Assembly: GCA_031283485.1 (NCBI GenBank)
Contig: JAITBR010000050.1
Coordinates: 1 to 5,635 of the forward strand
From: Puniceicoccales bacterium
Lineage (GTDB): Bacteria; Verrucomicrobiota; Verrucomicrobiae; Opitutales; LL51
Reading direction: 5' to 3'
DNA: 5,635 nucleotides
Made by a program: the position numbers and the translations under genes. The notes under the pieces were generated by a model, which had not been told where the DNA came from, ran no database searches, and was given only the letters and a program-made list of their open reading frames with translations. Shown here one piece after another: positions 5,577 to 5,635 of this stretch (the first letter of the stretch is position 1; each line of letters starts with the position of its first letter).

Positions 5577-5635
5577 TTACCGCCACCTCGCGCCATGCGC
5601 ACGTAGCAATTGAGCAATTTGGGCGTTGCTTCCTG
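5577..5635 (-). CDS. Ankyrin-repeat protein, C-terminal end only
   Basis: Only the last 18 full codons lie in the window; the rest is beyond the right edge. The readable residues 'GSNAQIAQLLRAHGARWR' followed by TAA (5579-5577) match the second helix and turn of an ankyrin repeat (compare 'IAxLLxxHGA'). The ending resembles that of the ankyrin gene at 3475-4086, both in protein (GARWR against GARSR) and in DNA around the stop (16 of 19 bases alike). It is upstream of the HD gene on the same strand, so the two may share a transcript. The call is based on a short stretch. Confidence 0.6.
   Translation of the reverse strand, partial: GSNAQIAQLLRAHGARWR

Overview
The window looks like part of an accessory (mobile) island in a Gram-negative, possibly host-associated bacterium. 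The lineage cannot be fixed from sequence alone. The clues are a large serine recombinase at one edge, three consecutive genes with Sec-type signal peptides, two ankyrin-repeat genes (a fold often found in secreted proteins of host-associated bacteria), moderately AT-rich coding sequence and weak or absent Shine-Dalgarno sites at most starts.

Layout. Bases 1-1221 (+) are the C-terminal part of a large serine recombinase whose catalytic N-terminus lies left of the window. Its last 33 bases of conserved coding sequence are repeated 128 bp further on, out of frame, around the stop codon. Next come two closely spaced + strand genes, 1366-2613 and 2633-3100, which probably form an operon closed by a terminator. 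Both encode predicted exported proteins of no family I recognise; the first carries Pro/Ala-rich stretches and a long alanine tract. Bases 3118-3474 hold no convincing gene but several inverted repeats, and end in a good promoter for an exported ankyrin-repeat protein (3475-4086), which has a strong terminator.

On the minus strand, converging on that terminator, is a 431-residue protein with an HD-type metal phosphohydrolase signature (4186-5481). Upstream of it is the last fragment of a second ankyrin-repeat gene (5577-5635, cut by the window edge). Between these two is a 39-base hairpin. The HD reading frame continues upstream of its first usable start codon and encodes a histidine-rich motif that looks like part of the domain, then stops inside this hairpin, so the gene may be damaged at its 5' end or start in an unusual way.

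Working idea (inference): a recombinase-associated island carrying exported or host-directed proteins (two unknown exported proteins, ankyrin proteins and an HD enzyme). Nothing here matches a known defence, CRISPR or toxin-antitoxin system. The most unusual items are the duplicated recombinase 3' end, the alanine-tract exported protein with its small partner, and the HD gene start disrupted by a hairpin.
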